DNA of 6,215 nucleotides from CAZYCC01 sp964645985. GTDB taxonomy: Bacteria > Bacillota > Clostridia > Oscillospirales > CAG-272. The notes under the pieces were generated by a model, which was given only the letters and a program-made list of their open reading frames with translations, was not told where the DNA came from and searched no databases. The position numbers and the translations under genes were made by a program. The stretch spans positions 1 through 6,215 of the forward strand of contig CAZYCC010000093.1 in NCBI GenBank assembly GCA_964645985.1, given 5' to 3'. Positions 1 through 6,117 of the stretch are shown here, in pieces. Positions within the stretch are counted from its first letter, which is position 1, and each line of letters starts with the position of its first letter.

Positions 1-26
1 CTCGTGGGAGCCGCCGCTCGTTTCCC

Positions 27-55
27 TTGACATCTCCCCCGTTTCGCGGTATACT
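27..55 (+). promoter_or_regulatory. Strong sigma-70/sigma-A promoter of valS
   Basis: TTGACA (27-32) and TATACT (50-55) are separated by exactly 17 bp. The -35 is perfect and the -10 matches consensus at five of six positions. Transcription would begin near 61-63, about 240 nt before the valS start codon, and no other gene lies between. The flanking CCTTGACA resembles the promoter of the lipoprotein gene further down. Seen directly; activity is inferred. Confidence 0.85.
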
Positions 56-61
56 ACCTCT

Positions 62-303
62 TATCCCGCTCTCTTGGCGCTCCGCGCGCAAAGAGAGCTG
101 CTCCGCTTTCCCGCGCGAGGAGCGGCGAGAGCACTCCCGCGTCTGGTTCGCTTCGCTCCTTTGTGCGGCACCGCCGCGCGAAGAGACTTCTGTTTCCTGT
201 TCTCGCTCCCGCGCATGGCGTACGGGCGATACTTAAACAATTTTTTCTCGAAGATATTTTTCTTTCCCCCGCGTCCCCGCGCGGATGCCGCATCTTCCTT
301 TCT
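62..303 (+). promoter_or_regulatory. Long structured 5' leader of valS
   Basis: This stretch of about 240 nt has no convincing gene. It holds several hairpins. Arms 68-75 and 91-98 (GCTCTCTT/AAGAGAGC) enclose an inner GCGC/GCGC stem (77-80/86-89). Arms 100-104 and 119-123 (GCTCC/GGAGC) follow. Arms 151-156 and 178-183 (CTTCGC/GCGAAG) enclose GCGGC/GCCGC (165-169/173-177). The left arm GCTCTC (68-73) could instead pair with GAGAGC at 127-132, so two exclusive folds are possible. The end of the leader (240-275) is T-rich. In Firmicutes valS is often controlled by a tRNA-sensing T-box, but the conserved antiterminator sequence and a terminator stem before the T-run are not recognisable here. The leader may be regulatory, but its class is unknown. 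Confidence 0.45.
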
Positions 304-3048
304 ATGACTTCACTTGCGAAAACTTACTCCCCCCGGGAGTTTGAGGAAAAACATTATGCGCGCTGGGAGCGCGGAGGGTATTTCAAGCCCTCGGGCGACC
401 CCACGAAGCCCACCTTCACCATCGTCATCCCCCCGCCGAACATCACGGGGCAGCTGCACATGGGTCACGCGCTCGACAACACCCTGCAGGACATCCTCGT
501 GCGCTACAAGCGGATGCGCGGCTTCGACACGCTCTGGGTGCCGGGCACCGACCACGCGTCGATCGCCACCGAGGCGAAGATCGTTGAGGCGATGCGCGAG
601 GAGGGCCTCTCCAAAGAGCAGATCGGGCGAGAGGCGTTCCTCTCGCGCGCGTGGGACTGGCGCGAAAAATACGGCTCGCGCATTATCACGCAGCTCAAGA
701 AGATGGGCTCGTCCTGCGACTGGGACCGCGAGCGATTCACGCTCGATGAGCGCTGCTCGGACGCGGTAAAGGAAGTCTTCGTGCGTCTCTATCGTAAAGG
801 ACTCATCTACCGCGGCGAGCGCATTATCAACTGGTGCCCGCACTGTAAGACGACCATCTCCAACGCCGAGGTCGAGCATATCGAGCAAAAGAGCCACTTC
901 TGGCACATCCGCTACCCGCTCGTCGGCGGGGGAGGGAACGTCGAAATTGCGACTACCCGCCCGGAGACCCTCCTCGGCGACACGGCGGTTGCCGTCAACC
1001 CCTCCGACCCGCGCTACGCGCATCTCATCGGCAGCTATGTTACCCTGCCGCTCGTCGGGCGGCGTATCCCCATCGTCGGGGATGAGCACGCACAAACCGA
1101 CAAGGGCACCGGCGCCGTCAAAATCACGCCCGCGCACGACCCGAACGACTTCGAGGTCGGGCGGCGGCAGCACCTGCCGATGGAAGTGATGCTGACGCCG
1201 GACGCAAAAATCACAAGCAACTACCCGCGCTACGCCGGAATGGACCGCTATGAGGCGCGCGAGGCGATCGTCGCGGACCTTGAGCGAGAGGGCTACCTTG
1301 TCGGTATCGAGGACCTCACGCACGAGGTCGGCAGCTGCTACCGCTGCGGCACGACGATCGAGCCGATGGTGTCGCTGCAGTGGTTTGTGCGCATGGAGCC
1401 GCTCGCCGCGCCCGCCGTCGAGGCGGTGCGCCGAGGAGAGGTGAAGTTCGTCCCCGAGCGCTTCACGAAAAATTATCTCCACTGGATGGAGAACACACAG
1501 GACTGGTGCATCTCGCGGCAGCTCTGGTGGGGGCACCGTATCCCCGCCTACTACTGCGAGAGCTGCGGCGAGGTCACCGTCTCGAAGGAGCCGCCCCCCG
1601 CCTGCCCGCGCTGCGGCGGGAGAGTACATCAGGACGAGGACACGCTCGACACCTGGTTTAGTTCTGCGCTCTGGCCCTTCTCGGTGCTCGGCTGGCCGGA
1701 GGATACCGCTGACTACCGCCGCTACTACCCGACAAACACCCTCGTCACCGGGTACGACATTATCACCTTCTGGGTGTCGCGGATGATCTTCTCGGGCATC
1801 GCCTACACCGGCAAAGTTCCCTTCGACACGGTGCTCATTCACGGGCTTGTGCGCGATGCGCAGGGGCGGAAGATGTCGAAGTCTCTCGGCAACGGCATCG
1901 ACCCGCTTGAGATCATCGACAAATACGGCGCCGACGCGCTGCGTTTCGCGCTCGCCACAGGCAACTCGCCCGGCGCGGATATGCGCTTCTCGGACGAGCG
2001 CATCGAGGCGGCGCGCAACTTCGCAAACAAACTGTGGAACGCCGCGCGCTTCGTCCTGCTCAACCTCAGTATCGAGAGCATTACCCTTCCCTCCCCGAGC
2101 GAGATGGAGCTTGAGGACCGCTGGATTTTGTCCGGGGTCAACCGCCTCGCGCGCGAGGTCTGCGATAACCTCGACCGCTACGAAATAGGCGTCGCGCTCG
2201 GCAAGATTTACGACTTTGTTTGGGACGTTTTCTGCGACTGGTACATCGAGCTGGTCAAGCCCCGCTTTGCCGACAAAGGCAGCGCGACCAACCGCGTGGC
2301 GCAGAACGTCATCGCGGCGGTGCTCGACCGCATTCTTAAACTGCTGCACCCTTTCCTGCCCTTCATCACCGAGGAAATCTGGCAGTCAATGCCCCACTTC
2401 GGCAAAAAGAAACCGGCCGAGGACGAGGACGCGGCAAACTCGTCTTTGCCAAAGGAGGGCGAGGCGGGAGCTGCCCCTTCGAGCGGCGCGGAAGAAGAGG
2501 ATGACTTTTGCGAGCCGGAGAGCATTATGATTGCGGCGTATCCGCAGTATGACCCCGCGCTCGACTTCCCGCGCGATGAGGAGAAGATGCGCGCGCTCAT
2601 CGAGGTTATCCGCGCCGTGCGCGCCCTGCGGCAGGAGCGCGGCGTCCCGGTGACGCGCAAGGCGGCGCTGCACATCGTCTCGGGAGATGGAGACATCTTT
2701 AACGAGCGCGCAACGCCGATCTTCGCGCGACTCGCAGGCGCATCGAGCGTGGAGTATACCTCCTCGTACGAGGGCGCGAGCAGCGCGCTGCAGGCGGTCA
2801 CCGCCCGTGCGACGGTCTATATCCCGCTCTCCGACCTTGTAGACCTTTCGCAGGAGCGCGCGCGTCTTGCGCGAGAGCGCGAGAAAATCGCCGCCGACAT
2901 CGCCCGCACCGAGGCGCGCCTTGCGAACGCGTCCTTCACGGAAAAGGCGCCCGCCCGCGTCATCGATGCCGAGCGCGAAAAACTCTCAAGAGCAAAAGAA
3001 ACCCTGCGCGGCATCGAGGAGGCCCTGCGCAAGGTGGGCGGGGAGTAA
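304..3048 (+). CDS. valS: Valyl-tRNA synthetase (class Ia)
   Basis: Valyl-tRNA synthetase joins valine to tRNA-Val in the cytoplasm and clears mischarged threonine in its CP1 editing domain. The protein is 914 residues, normal for the family. The Rossmann catalytic core carries the HIGH-type motif HMGH (52-55) and the KMSKS motif (523-527). The CP1 editing region runs roughly 195-345 and includes TTRPE (217-221) and GTGAVKITPAHDPND (268-282). Cysteine pairs are at C178/C181, C345/C348, C418/C421 and C434/C437; the last two look like a zinc knuckle. The signature DWCISRQLWWGHRIPA is at 400-415 and DTWFSSALWPFS begins at 449. The anticodon-binding helical domain is roughly 600-750, and a charged C-terminal coiled coil spans about 840-914. 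ATG 304 is chosen because the protein then begins as family members do (KTYSPREFEEKHY). The frame continues upstream to a GTG at 163, but that extension is unlike ValRS. No Shine-Dalgarno sequence precedes ATG 304. Unusual: an acidic, low-complexity insert at residues about 701-738. Confidence 0.97.
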   Translation: MTSLAKTYSPREFEEKHYARWERGGYFKPSGDPTKPTFTIVIPPPNITGQLHMGHALDNTLQDILVRYKRMRGFDTLWVPGTDHASIATEAKIVEAMREEGLSKEQIGREAFLSRAWDWREKYGSRIITQLKKMGSSCDWDRERFTLDERCSDAVKEVFVRLYRKGLIYRGERIINWCPHCKTTISNAEVEHIEQKSHFWHIRYPLVGGGGNVEIATTRPETLLGDTAVAVNPSDPRYAHLIGSYVTLPLVGRRIPIVGDEHAQTDKGTGAVKITPAHDPNDFEVGRRQHLPMEVMLTPDAKITSNYPRYAGMDRYEAREAIVADLEREGYLVGIEDLTHEVGSCYRCGTTIEPMVSLQWFVRMEPLAAPAVEAVRRGEVKFVPERFTKNYLHWMENTQDWCISRQLWWGHRIPAYYCESCGEVTVSKEPPPACPRCGGRVHQDEDTLDTWFSSALWPFSVLGWPEDTADYRRYYPTNTLVTGYDIITFWVSRMIFSGIAYTGKVPFDTVLIHGLVRDAQGRKMSKSLGNGIDPLEIIDKYGADALRFALATGNSPGADMRFSDERIEAARNFANKLWNAARFVLLNLSIESITLPSPSEMELEDRWILSGVNRLAREVCDNLDRYEIGVALGKIYDFVWDVFCDWYIELVKPRFADKGSATNRVAQNVIAAVLDRILKLLHPFLPFITEEIWQSMPHFGKKKPAEDEDAANSSLPKEGEAGAAPSSGAEEEDDFCEPESIMIAAYPQYDPALDFPRDEEKMRALIEVIRAVRALRQERGVPVTRKAALHIVSGDGDIFNERATPIFARLAGASSVEYTSSYEGASSALQAVTARATVYIPLSDLVDLSQERARLAREREKIAADIARTEARLANASFTEKAPARVIDAEREKLSRAKETLRGIEEALRKVGGE

Positions 3049-3056
3049 AGCGCGCT

Positions 3057-3142
3057 CGCGGGGAGTGCCCTCTCTCCCACAACCCCCCCGCGGGCAAAAC
3101 ACCGCGCCGCGTGCGAGGCGCAATAGTAAAACCCCTCGCACG
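3057..3142 (+). other. Two GC stem-loops just after valS
   Basis: CGCGGGG (3057-3063) pairs with CCCCGCG (3086-3092). CGTGCGAGG (3110-3118) pairs perfectly with CCTCGCACG (3134-3142) around a 15-nt loop. Neither is followed by a T-run, so neither is a classical terminator. CCCCTC (3132-3137) could instead pair with GAGGGG (3154-3159). They may stabilise the 3' end of the valS message or be remnants of short palindromic repeats. Confidence 0.5.
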
Positions 3143-3165
3143 AAAGGGAAGCGGAGGGGCGCAGC

Positions 3166-3198
3166 ACAAAAAGAACCGCCCCCGGCGGTTCTTTTTGT
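3166..3198. terminator. Bidirectional intrinsic terminator after valS
   Basis: The sequence forms a perfect 15-bp stem (3166-3180 with 3184-3198) around a CCC loop. The stem core is GAACCGCC/GGCGGTTC, flanked by AAAAA on the left and TTTTT on the right, so it can terminate transcripts from either side. It lies about 118 nt after the valS stop and closes the valS transcript well before the lipoprotein promoter. Confidence 0.92.
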
Positions 3199-3487
3199 AT
3201 GTGGGGCGGGGCCGCAAAGGGGAGCGTGGCGGCGTTCACGCGGGCGCGGGGCGCGGGGTGCCGAGGTGCGCGGGGGCACGCGGGGGGTGCGGGCGGAGGG
3301 CGGGGGGCGCGAGGATGGGGGTGCGGAATGCAATGGGGTGCGCGGGGGTACGGAGGTGCAGAGGCGGCGTTCACGCGCCGCGCGCAAGCGCAACGCAACC
3401 CGCGCTCAGATAGGGGGCGCGGAAGGACGGAAGGGGGCGTGGCGGCGTTTGCACGCGGGAGCGCGCTAATGCGCGCGGGCGCGGGGC
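3199..3487. repeat. G-rich low-complexity intergenic stretch with short repeats
   Basis: No credible gene is seen here: the open frames are Gly/Arg/Ala translations of GC-rich DNA in all frames. The plus strand is strikingly G-rich. GGCGGCGTTCACGCG occurs at 3228-3242 and 3363-3377, with a variant GGCGGCGTTTGCACGCG at 3441-3457. The first and third copies are both preceded by GCGT, so each can form a GCGTG/CACGC hairpin. GGTGCGCGGGGG occurs at 3265-3276 and 3337-3348. GCGCGC-TAAT-GCGCGC (3461-3476) is a perfect inverted repeat. A four-tract G-quadruplex motif lies at 3282-3307. Confidence 0.6.
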
Positions 3488-3489
3488 TC

Positions 3490-3518
3490 CCCTCTTGCCA
3501 AAGGAGCACGCAAGAGGG
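3490..3518. repeat. Hairpin with a TTGCCAAAGGAG core
   Basis: CCCTCTTGC (3490-3498) pairs perfectly with GCAAGAGGG (3510-3518), leaving an 11-nt loop CAAAGGAGCAC. There is no T-run, so it is not a simple terminator, and it lies about 55 bp upstream of the lipoprotein promoter. Its 12-nt TTGCCAAAGGAG (3495-3506) recurs inside valS at 2446-2457, which suggests a small dispersed palindromic repeat. That family assignment is inference. Confidence 0.5.
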
Positions 3519-3572
3519 CGGGGACGCACCCGCCGCCGCGAGGCTTCGCCGGGCGGGACTGCCGTTTCTTCC

Positions 3573-3601
3573 TTGACAATCCCCTTTTTTTATGCTACAC
3601 T
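3573..3601 (+). promoter_or_regulatory. Sigma-70/sigma-A promoter with extended -10 for the lipoprotein gene
   Basis: TTGACA (3573-3578) and TACACT (3596-3601) are spaced by 17 bp. TGC directly before the -10 (3593-3595) gives an extended -10 element. Seven T residues occupy the spacer. Transcription would start near 3608, leaving a 5' leader of under 20 nt with no room for a riboswitch. Confidence 0.85.
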
Positions 3602-3615
3602 GCTCTTAACTTTTC

Positions 3616-3620
3616 GGAGG
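3616..3620 (+). promoter_or_regulatory. Ribosome binding site GGAGG
   Basis: GGAGG lies 4 nt before ATG 3625. It is the clearest Shine-Dalgarno in the window and fixes the lipoprotein start. It also shows that this organism uses canonical SD initiation, which makes the absence of an SD before valS notable. Confidence 0.85.
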
Positions 3621-3624
3621 AATT

Positions 3625-4716
3625 ATGCGGCGATGGAATCTTCATCGAGCGGGAGCGGGGCTGCTGCTTTTGTGCGCGCTCGCGGCGGCGCTCGCCGGGT
3701 GCGGGGGGAGCGGGACGCCGAACGGGATGAAGCGCGAGAACGTCCTCGATGAATATGTGGAGGACATCGTCGATTTCCGGCTGTTTGTGCCGCAGGACTG
3801 GGTTGTGCGCATGGCGTCCGGCATCGTCACGGCGAGCGCCGACGAAATGAGCAGCGTCAACCTCTCGATGACCGCCTTCTCTCTCTCCGGCTCGCCGACC
3901 GTGGAGGAGCAGTGGGGCATTATTAAGGCGGAGTTCGAGAAGACCTACGCCGGTTTTACGGTTCTCGCCGAGCCGAACTTCGAGGACGAGGAAAATCTTT
4001 CGCACGACCCCTGCGTCACCAAAATCGCCGGGGAGGACGCGATTTTCTGCGACTACGACGCGAAAATCGGCGGCAACCCCTGCCGCTATCGTATCCACCT
4101 CTTTATCCACGACGGCTACCTCTATGTCCTCACCTACAGCGCGACCGAGACCTTCTTCGAGGGAGGCAAAGAGGACCTTGCGCGCATTCTCTCGGCGCTG
4201 ACCTTTGACCGCAAGGCGAGCGCGCCCGACGGGATGAAGGCGGCGAGCGCGGCGGAGGGGCGGTTCGTCTCCTCCGAGGACTACCGCTTCTTCGTCCCGT
4301 CCGACTGGGAGACAGACACCGGCACCGGCGTTTACACCGCGCGCTTCGGCGGAGGCTTGCCGACCGCTTTCACCGTGATGACCGACCCGCTTGAGGACGC
4401 GAACATCTCGATGAGCGACTATTTTGACAGCTTCAAGGACGAGTTTAACGAGAGCTTCCCCGGGTGGAAGCTCGATTCGGGGCCGACCGAGGCGACGCTG
4501 CCGGGCAGCGAGGGGTCGCTCATCCCGGCACTTGAGTACGAGTACACCGTCCCCCTCGACGAGGAGGGCGAGGTCGCGGCGTATCGCTACTGCCAAGTGC
4601 TCTGCAAGCGCGAGGATCGGATGATCTTACTCACCTTCTCCACGACCGAGAATTACTACGACGACCACATCGAGCACTTCACAAAAATCCTCGACAACTT
4701 CGTTATCACCGAGTGA
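3625..4716 (+). CDS. Lipoprotein with two tandem PsbP/Mog1-like domains
   Basis: This is a predicted surface lipoprotein of 363 residues with unknown function. The N-terminus has basic residues, a hydrophobic stretch (about 9-24) and a lipobox LAGC ending at Cys26, so signal peptidase II would cleave before Cys26 and lipid would anchor the mature protein to the membrane. The rest is an internal duplication. Domain 1 (about 50-195) begins DFRLFVPQDW and domain 2 (about 219-363) begins DYRFFVPSDW. Both then have G-[IV]-x-T-A, and both end with a YR strand, LT[YF]SxTE and a final helix containing IL (LTYSATE at 169-175, LTFSTTE at 336-342). This pattern is typical of the PsbP/DcrB/Mog1 alpha-beta fold found in many Firmicute lipoproteins; the fold assignment is inference from motif style. 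The start is set by the good RBS and signal peptide. The gene has its own promoter and terminator, so it appears to be monocistronic. Confidence 0.88.
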   Translation: MRRWNLHRAGAGLLLLCALAAALAGCGGSGTPNGMKRENVLDEYVEDIVDFRLFVPQDWVVRMASGIVTASADEMSSVNLSMTAFSLSGSPTVEEQWGIIKAEFEKTYAGFTVLAEPNFEDEENLSHDPCVTKIAGEDAIFCDYDAKIGGNPCRYRIHLFIHDGYLYVLTYSATETFFEGGKEDLARILSALTFDRKASAPDGMKAASAAEGRFVSSEDYRFFVPSDWETDTGTGVYTARFGGGLPTAFTVMTDPLEDANISMSDYFDSFKDEFNESFPGWKLDSGPTEATLPGSEGSLIPALEYEYTVPLDEEGEVAAYRYCQVLCKREDRMILLTFSTTENYYDDHIEHFTKILDNFVITE

Positions 4717-4738
4717 CCGCCGCGCCGCCCGGTCGCTT

Positions 4739-4798
4739 GCGGCGCCGCCGCGCCCTCGGAGAAGGCGGCGGGCGCAGGGAGAGCGGCGCTGCTTTTTT
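4739..4798 (+). terminator. Intrinsic terminator after the lipoprotein gene
   Basis: GCGGCGCCGC (4739-4748) pairs with GCGGCGCTGC (4783-4792): ten pairs, one of them G-U. An inner stem GCGCCC/GGGCGC (4750-4755/4770-4775) lies inside. TTTTTT (4793-4798) follows the stem immediately. It lies 22 nt after the lipoprotein stop. It falls inside the upstream extension of the next reading frame (GTG 4713), which argues that the extension is not translated. Confidence 0.82.
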
Positions 4799-4865
4799 CA
4801 TCGGCATATCCCCGCGCGACCCTCGCCGAGCGGGCGTGAGGAATAGCGCGAGGGCCTACCGCACA
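4799..4865 (+). promoter_or_regulatory. Short leader of the cysteine desulfurase with SD-sequestering hairpin
   Basis: CCCTCGC (4820-4826) pairs perfectly with GCGAGGG (4848-4854). The right arm contains GAGGG (4850-4854), the closest SD-like motif to ATG 4866, 11 nt away. A second GAGG (4838-4841) lies in the loop region. No promoter hexamers are visible between the preceding terminator and the start codon, so expression may depend on read-through or on a non-consensus promoter. Confidence 0.4.
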
Positions 4866-6074
4866 ATGGATTTGACACCAAATAACCCGTCGCCGCAGAG
4901 CGGGGAGGCCGCACTTCCCTGCCCTTCTCTTTATTTTGACGGGAGCGCAACGACACCGCTTTGCGCGGGGGCTGCCGCGGGGATGCGCGCGGCGGTGCGC
5001 GCGTTCGGCAACCCCTCATCGCTGCATCACGAGGGCCTATCGGCGGAGAAGCTGCTGCGCGAGGCGCGCGAGCGTTTGCTCGCCTCGCTCGGCGGCGAGC
5101 GGGGCACCCGCCTCATCTTCACCTCCGGCGGGACCGAGGCGAACAACCTCGCGCTCTTCGGGACGCTCGCGAGACGATCGCGCGGCGGGAGGACGCGGCT
5201 CATTCTCACCGACAGCGAGCACCCGAGCGTGCACAATGCCGCGCTCGCCCTTGCCGAGAGGGGGGTCGATGTCATCTTCCTGCCGACGAGCGGAGGCGTT
5301 GTCGACGAGAACCGCCTCTACGATGCGCTGACGCCCGAGACCGTGCTGCTCTCGGTGATGGCGGTTAACAACGAGACCGGCGCGGTCTACCCGATCGAGC
5401 GGCTCTTTCGCATGGCAAAACAGCGCGTCCCCGGCATCCTGACGCACACCGACGCGGTACAGGCGTTTGGCAAAATCCCCCTGCGAGCGCGCGATCTGGG
5501 CGCCGACCTCGTTACGGTAAGCGCGCACAAAATCGGCGGGCCGAAGGGGGTCGGCGCGCTCGCCGTGGCGGAGGAGGTGGCGCGGCGGGGGGCGCTCGCC
5601 CCGCAGATCCTCGGCGGAGGGCAGGAGGGGGGGCTGCGATCGGGGACGGAAAACACCATAGGGATCGCCGGGTTCGCAGGAGCCGCGGAGGAAGTGTTCC
5701 ATCACTTTTCCGAGAACGCGCAAAGAATGGCGGAGCTGCGCGCCTATCTCATCGCTAACCTCCCGCGCGGTGCCGCCCCGCACCTGCCGCCGCGCGCCGC
5801 GCCGCACATCCTGAACATTGCCGTCCCCGGCATTAAGAGCGAAACGATGCTGCACTTCCTCTCGGGGCGGGGTATTTGCGTGTCGAGCGGGTCCGCCTGC
5901 TCCTCGCACGGCAAAGGGGAGAACCGCGTGCTCTCGGCGTTCGGCATCCCGCGCGATGAGGCGGACTGTTCGCTGCGCATCTCACTTTGGGAGGGAAACA
6001 CCCTCGCCGAGGCGGACGCCCTGCTCGCCGCCCTCGACAGCGGCATCCGCACCCTCGTGCGAATCCGCGGTTGA
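4866..6074 (+). CDS. Cysteine desulfurase (NifS/IscS family, PLP-dependent)
   Basis: This enzyme removes sulfur from L-cysteine to give alanine and an enzyme-bound persulfide, which feeds Fe-S cluster assembly or tRNA thiolation. From ATG 4866 the protein has 402 residues, the usual length. Visible features are LYFDGSATTP (22-31), the GNPSSLH motif, TSGGTEANNLAL, His119 (SEHPSVH) stacking on PLP, Asp196 and Gln199 (TDAVQ), the PLP lysine K222 in SAHKIGGPKG, and RSGTEN. The catalytic Cys345 is in SSGSACSS, followed by a short loop HGKGENRVL. All catalytic residues are present. The frame is open back to a GTG at 4713 that overlaps the preceding stop, but those 51 extra residues are Arg/Gly-rich and span a terminator, so ATG 4866 is preferred. 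Even so, about 20 residues precede the usual family start. The style resembles the thiI-linked NifZ desulfurases of Firmicutes as well as IscS/NifS, so no specific symbol is given. The partner gene, if any, lies outside the window. Confidence 0.95.
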   Translation: MDLTPNNPSPQSGEAALPCPSLYFDGSATTPLCAGAAAGMRAAVRAFGNPSSLHHEGLSAEKLLREARERLLASLGGERGTRLIFTSGGTEANNLALFGTLARRSRGGRTRLILTDSEHPSVHNAALALAERGVDVIFLPTSGGVVDENRLYDALTPETVLLSVMAVNNETGAVYPIERLFRMAKQRVPGILTHTDAVQAFGKIPLRARDLGADLVTVSAHKIGGPKGVGALAVAEEVARRGALAPQILGGGQEGGLRSGTENTIGIAGFAGAAEEVFHHFSENAQRMAELRAYLIANLPRGAAPHLPPRAAPHILNIAVPGIKSETMLHFLSGRGICVSSGSACSSHGKGENRVLSAFGIPRDEADCSLRISLWEGNTLAEADALLAALDSGIRTLVRIRG

Positions 6075-6075
6075 A

Positions 6076-6096
6076 TCGCGGGGGCAACCCCCGCGA
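6076..6096. other. GC hairpin directly after the cysteine desulfurase stop
   Basis: TCGCGGGGG (6076-6084) pairs perfectly with CCCCCGCGA (6088-6096) around a CAA loop, beginning 2 nt after the TGA. TTTT appears only 8 nt later (6105-6108), so it is at best a weak terminator. It may protect the 3' end or act together with the next terminator. Confidence 0.6.
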
Positions 6097-6117
6097 AGGC
6101 GCGGTTTTCCATCTATC

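Noticed and set aside
160..246. T-box antiterminator and terminator, suggested by GCGGCACCGCCGCG (165-178) and the T-run at 241-246
   Set aside because: Only GGCACCGC resembles the T-box core. The UGGN bases that pair with the tRNA end are not preserved (CGGC), and no GC stem directly precedes the T-run. A diverged form remains possible.
163..303. GTG start that would add 47 residues to ValRS
   Set aside because: The extension has no family similarity, overlaps the structured leader, and lacks a Shine-Dalgarno. ATG 304 matches the typical ValRS N-terminus.
310..2349. Long open frame on the minus strand (679 codons) opposite valS
   Set aside because: It is a codon-bias shadow of the GC-rich valS frame. 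The translation is Arg/Ala/Val/Asp-rich without recognisable motifs, and valS on the plus strand is certain.
3224..3457. CRISPR array
   Set aside because: The repeats are too short (15-17 bp), number only three, and are spaced unevenly (135 and 78 bp). No cas genes are present.
3111..3576. Several overlapping open frames in the intergenic region on both strands
   Set aside because: They are Gly/Arg/Ala/Pro-rich translations present in all frames of GC-rich DNA, and they run through the terminator and repeats. No ribosome binding site or domain is seen.
3595..4596. Minus-strand open frame (333 codons) opposite the lipoprotein gene
   Set aside because: It is a shadow of the plus-strand gene, which has its own promoter, RBS, signal peptide and duplicated domains.
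4713..4865. N-terminal extension of the cysteine desulfurase from GTG 4713
   Set aside because: It would translate through a well-formed intrinsic terminator, has an Arg/Gly-rich composition, and has no counterpart in the family.
4872..4877. TTGACA near the cysteine desulfurase start as a promoter -35
   Set aside because: It lies inside the coding sequence just after ATG 4866, and no -10-like hexamer is found 16-18 bp downstream.
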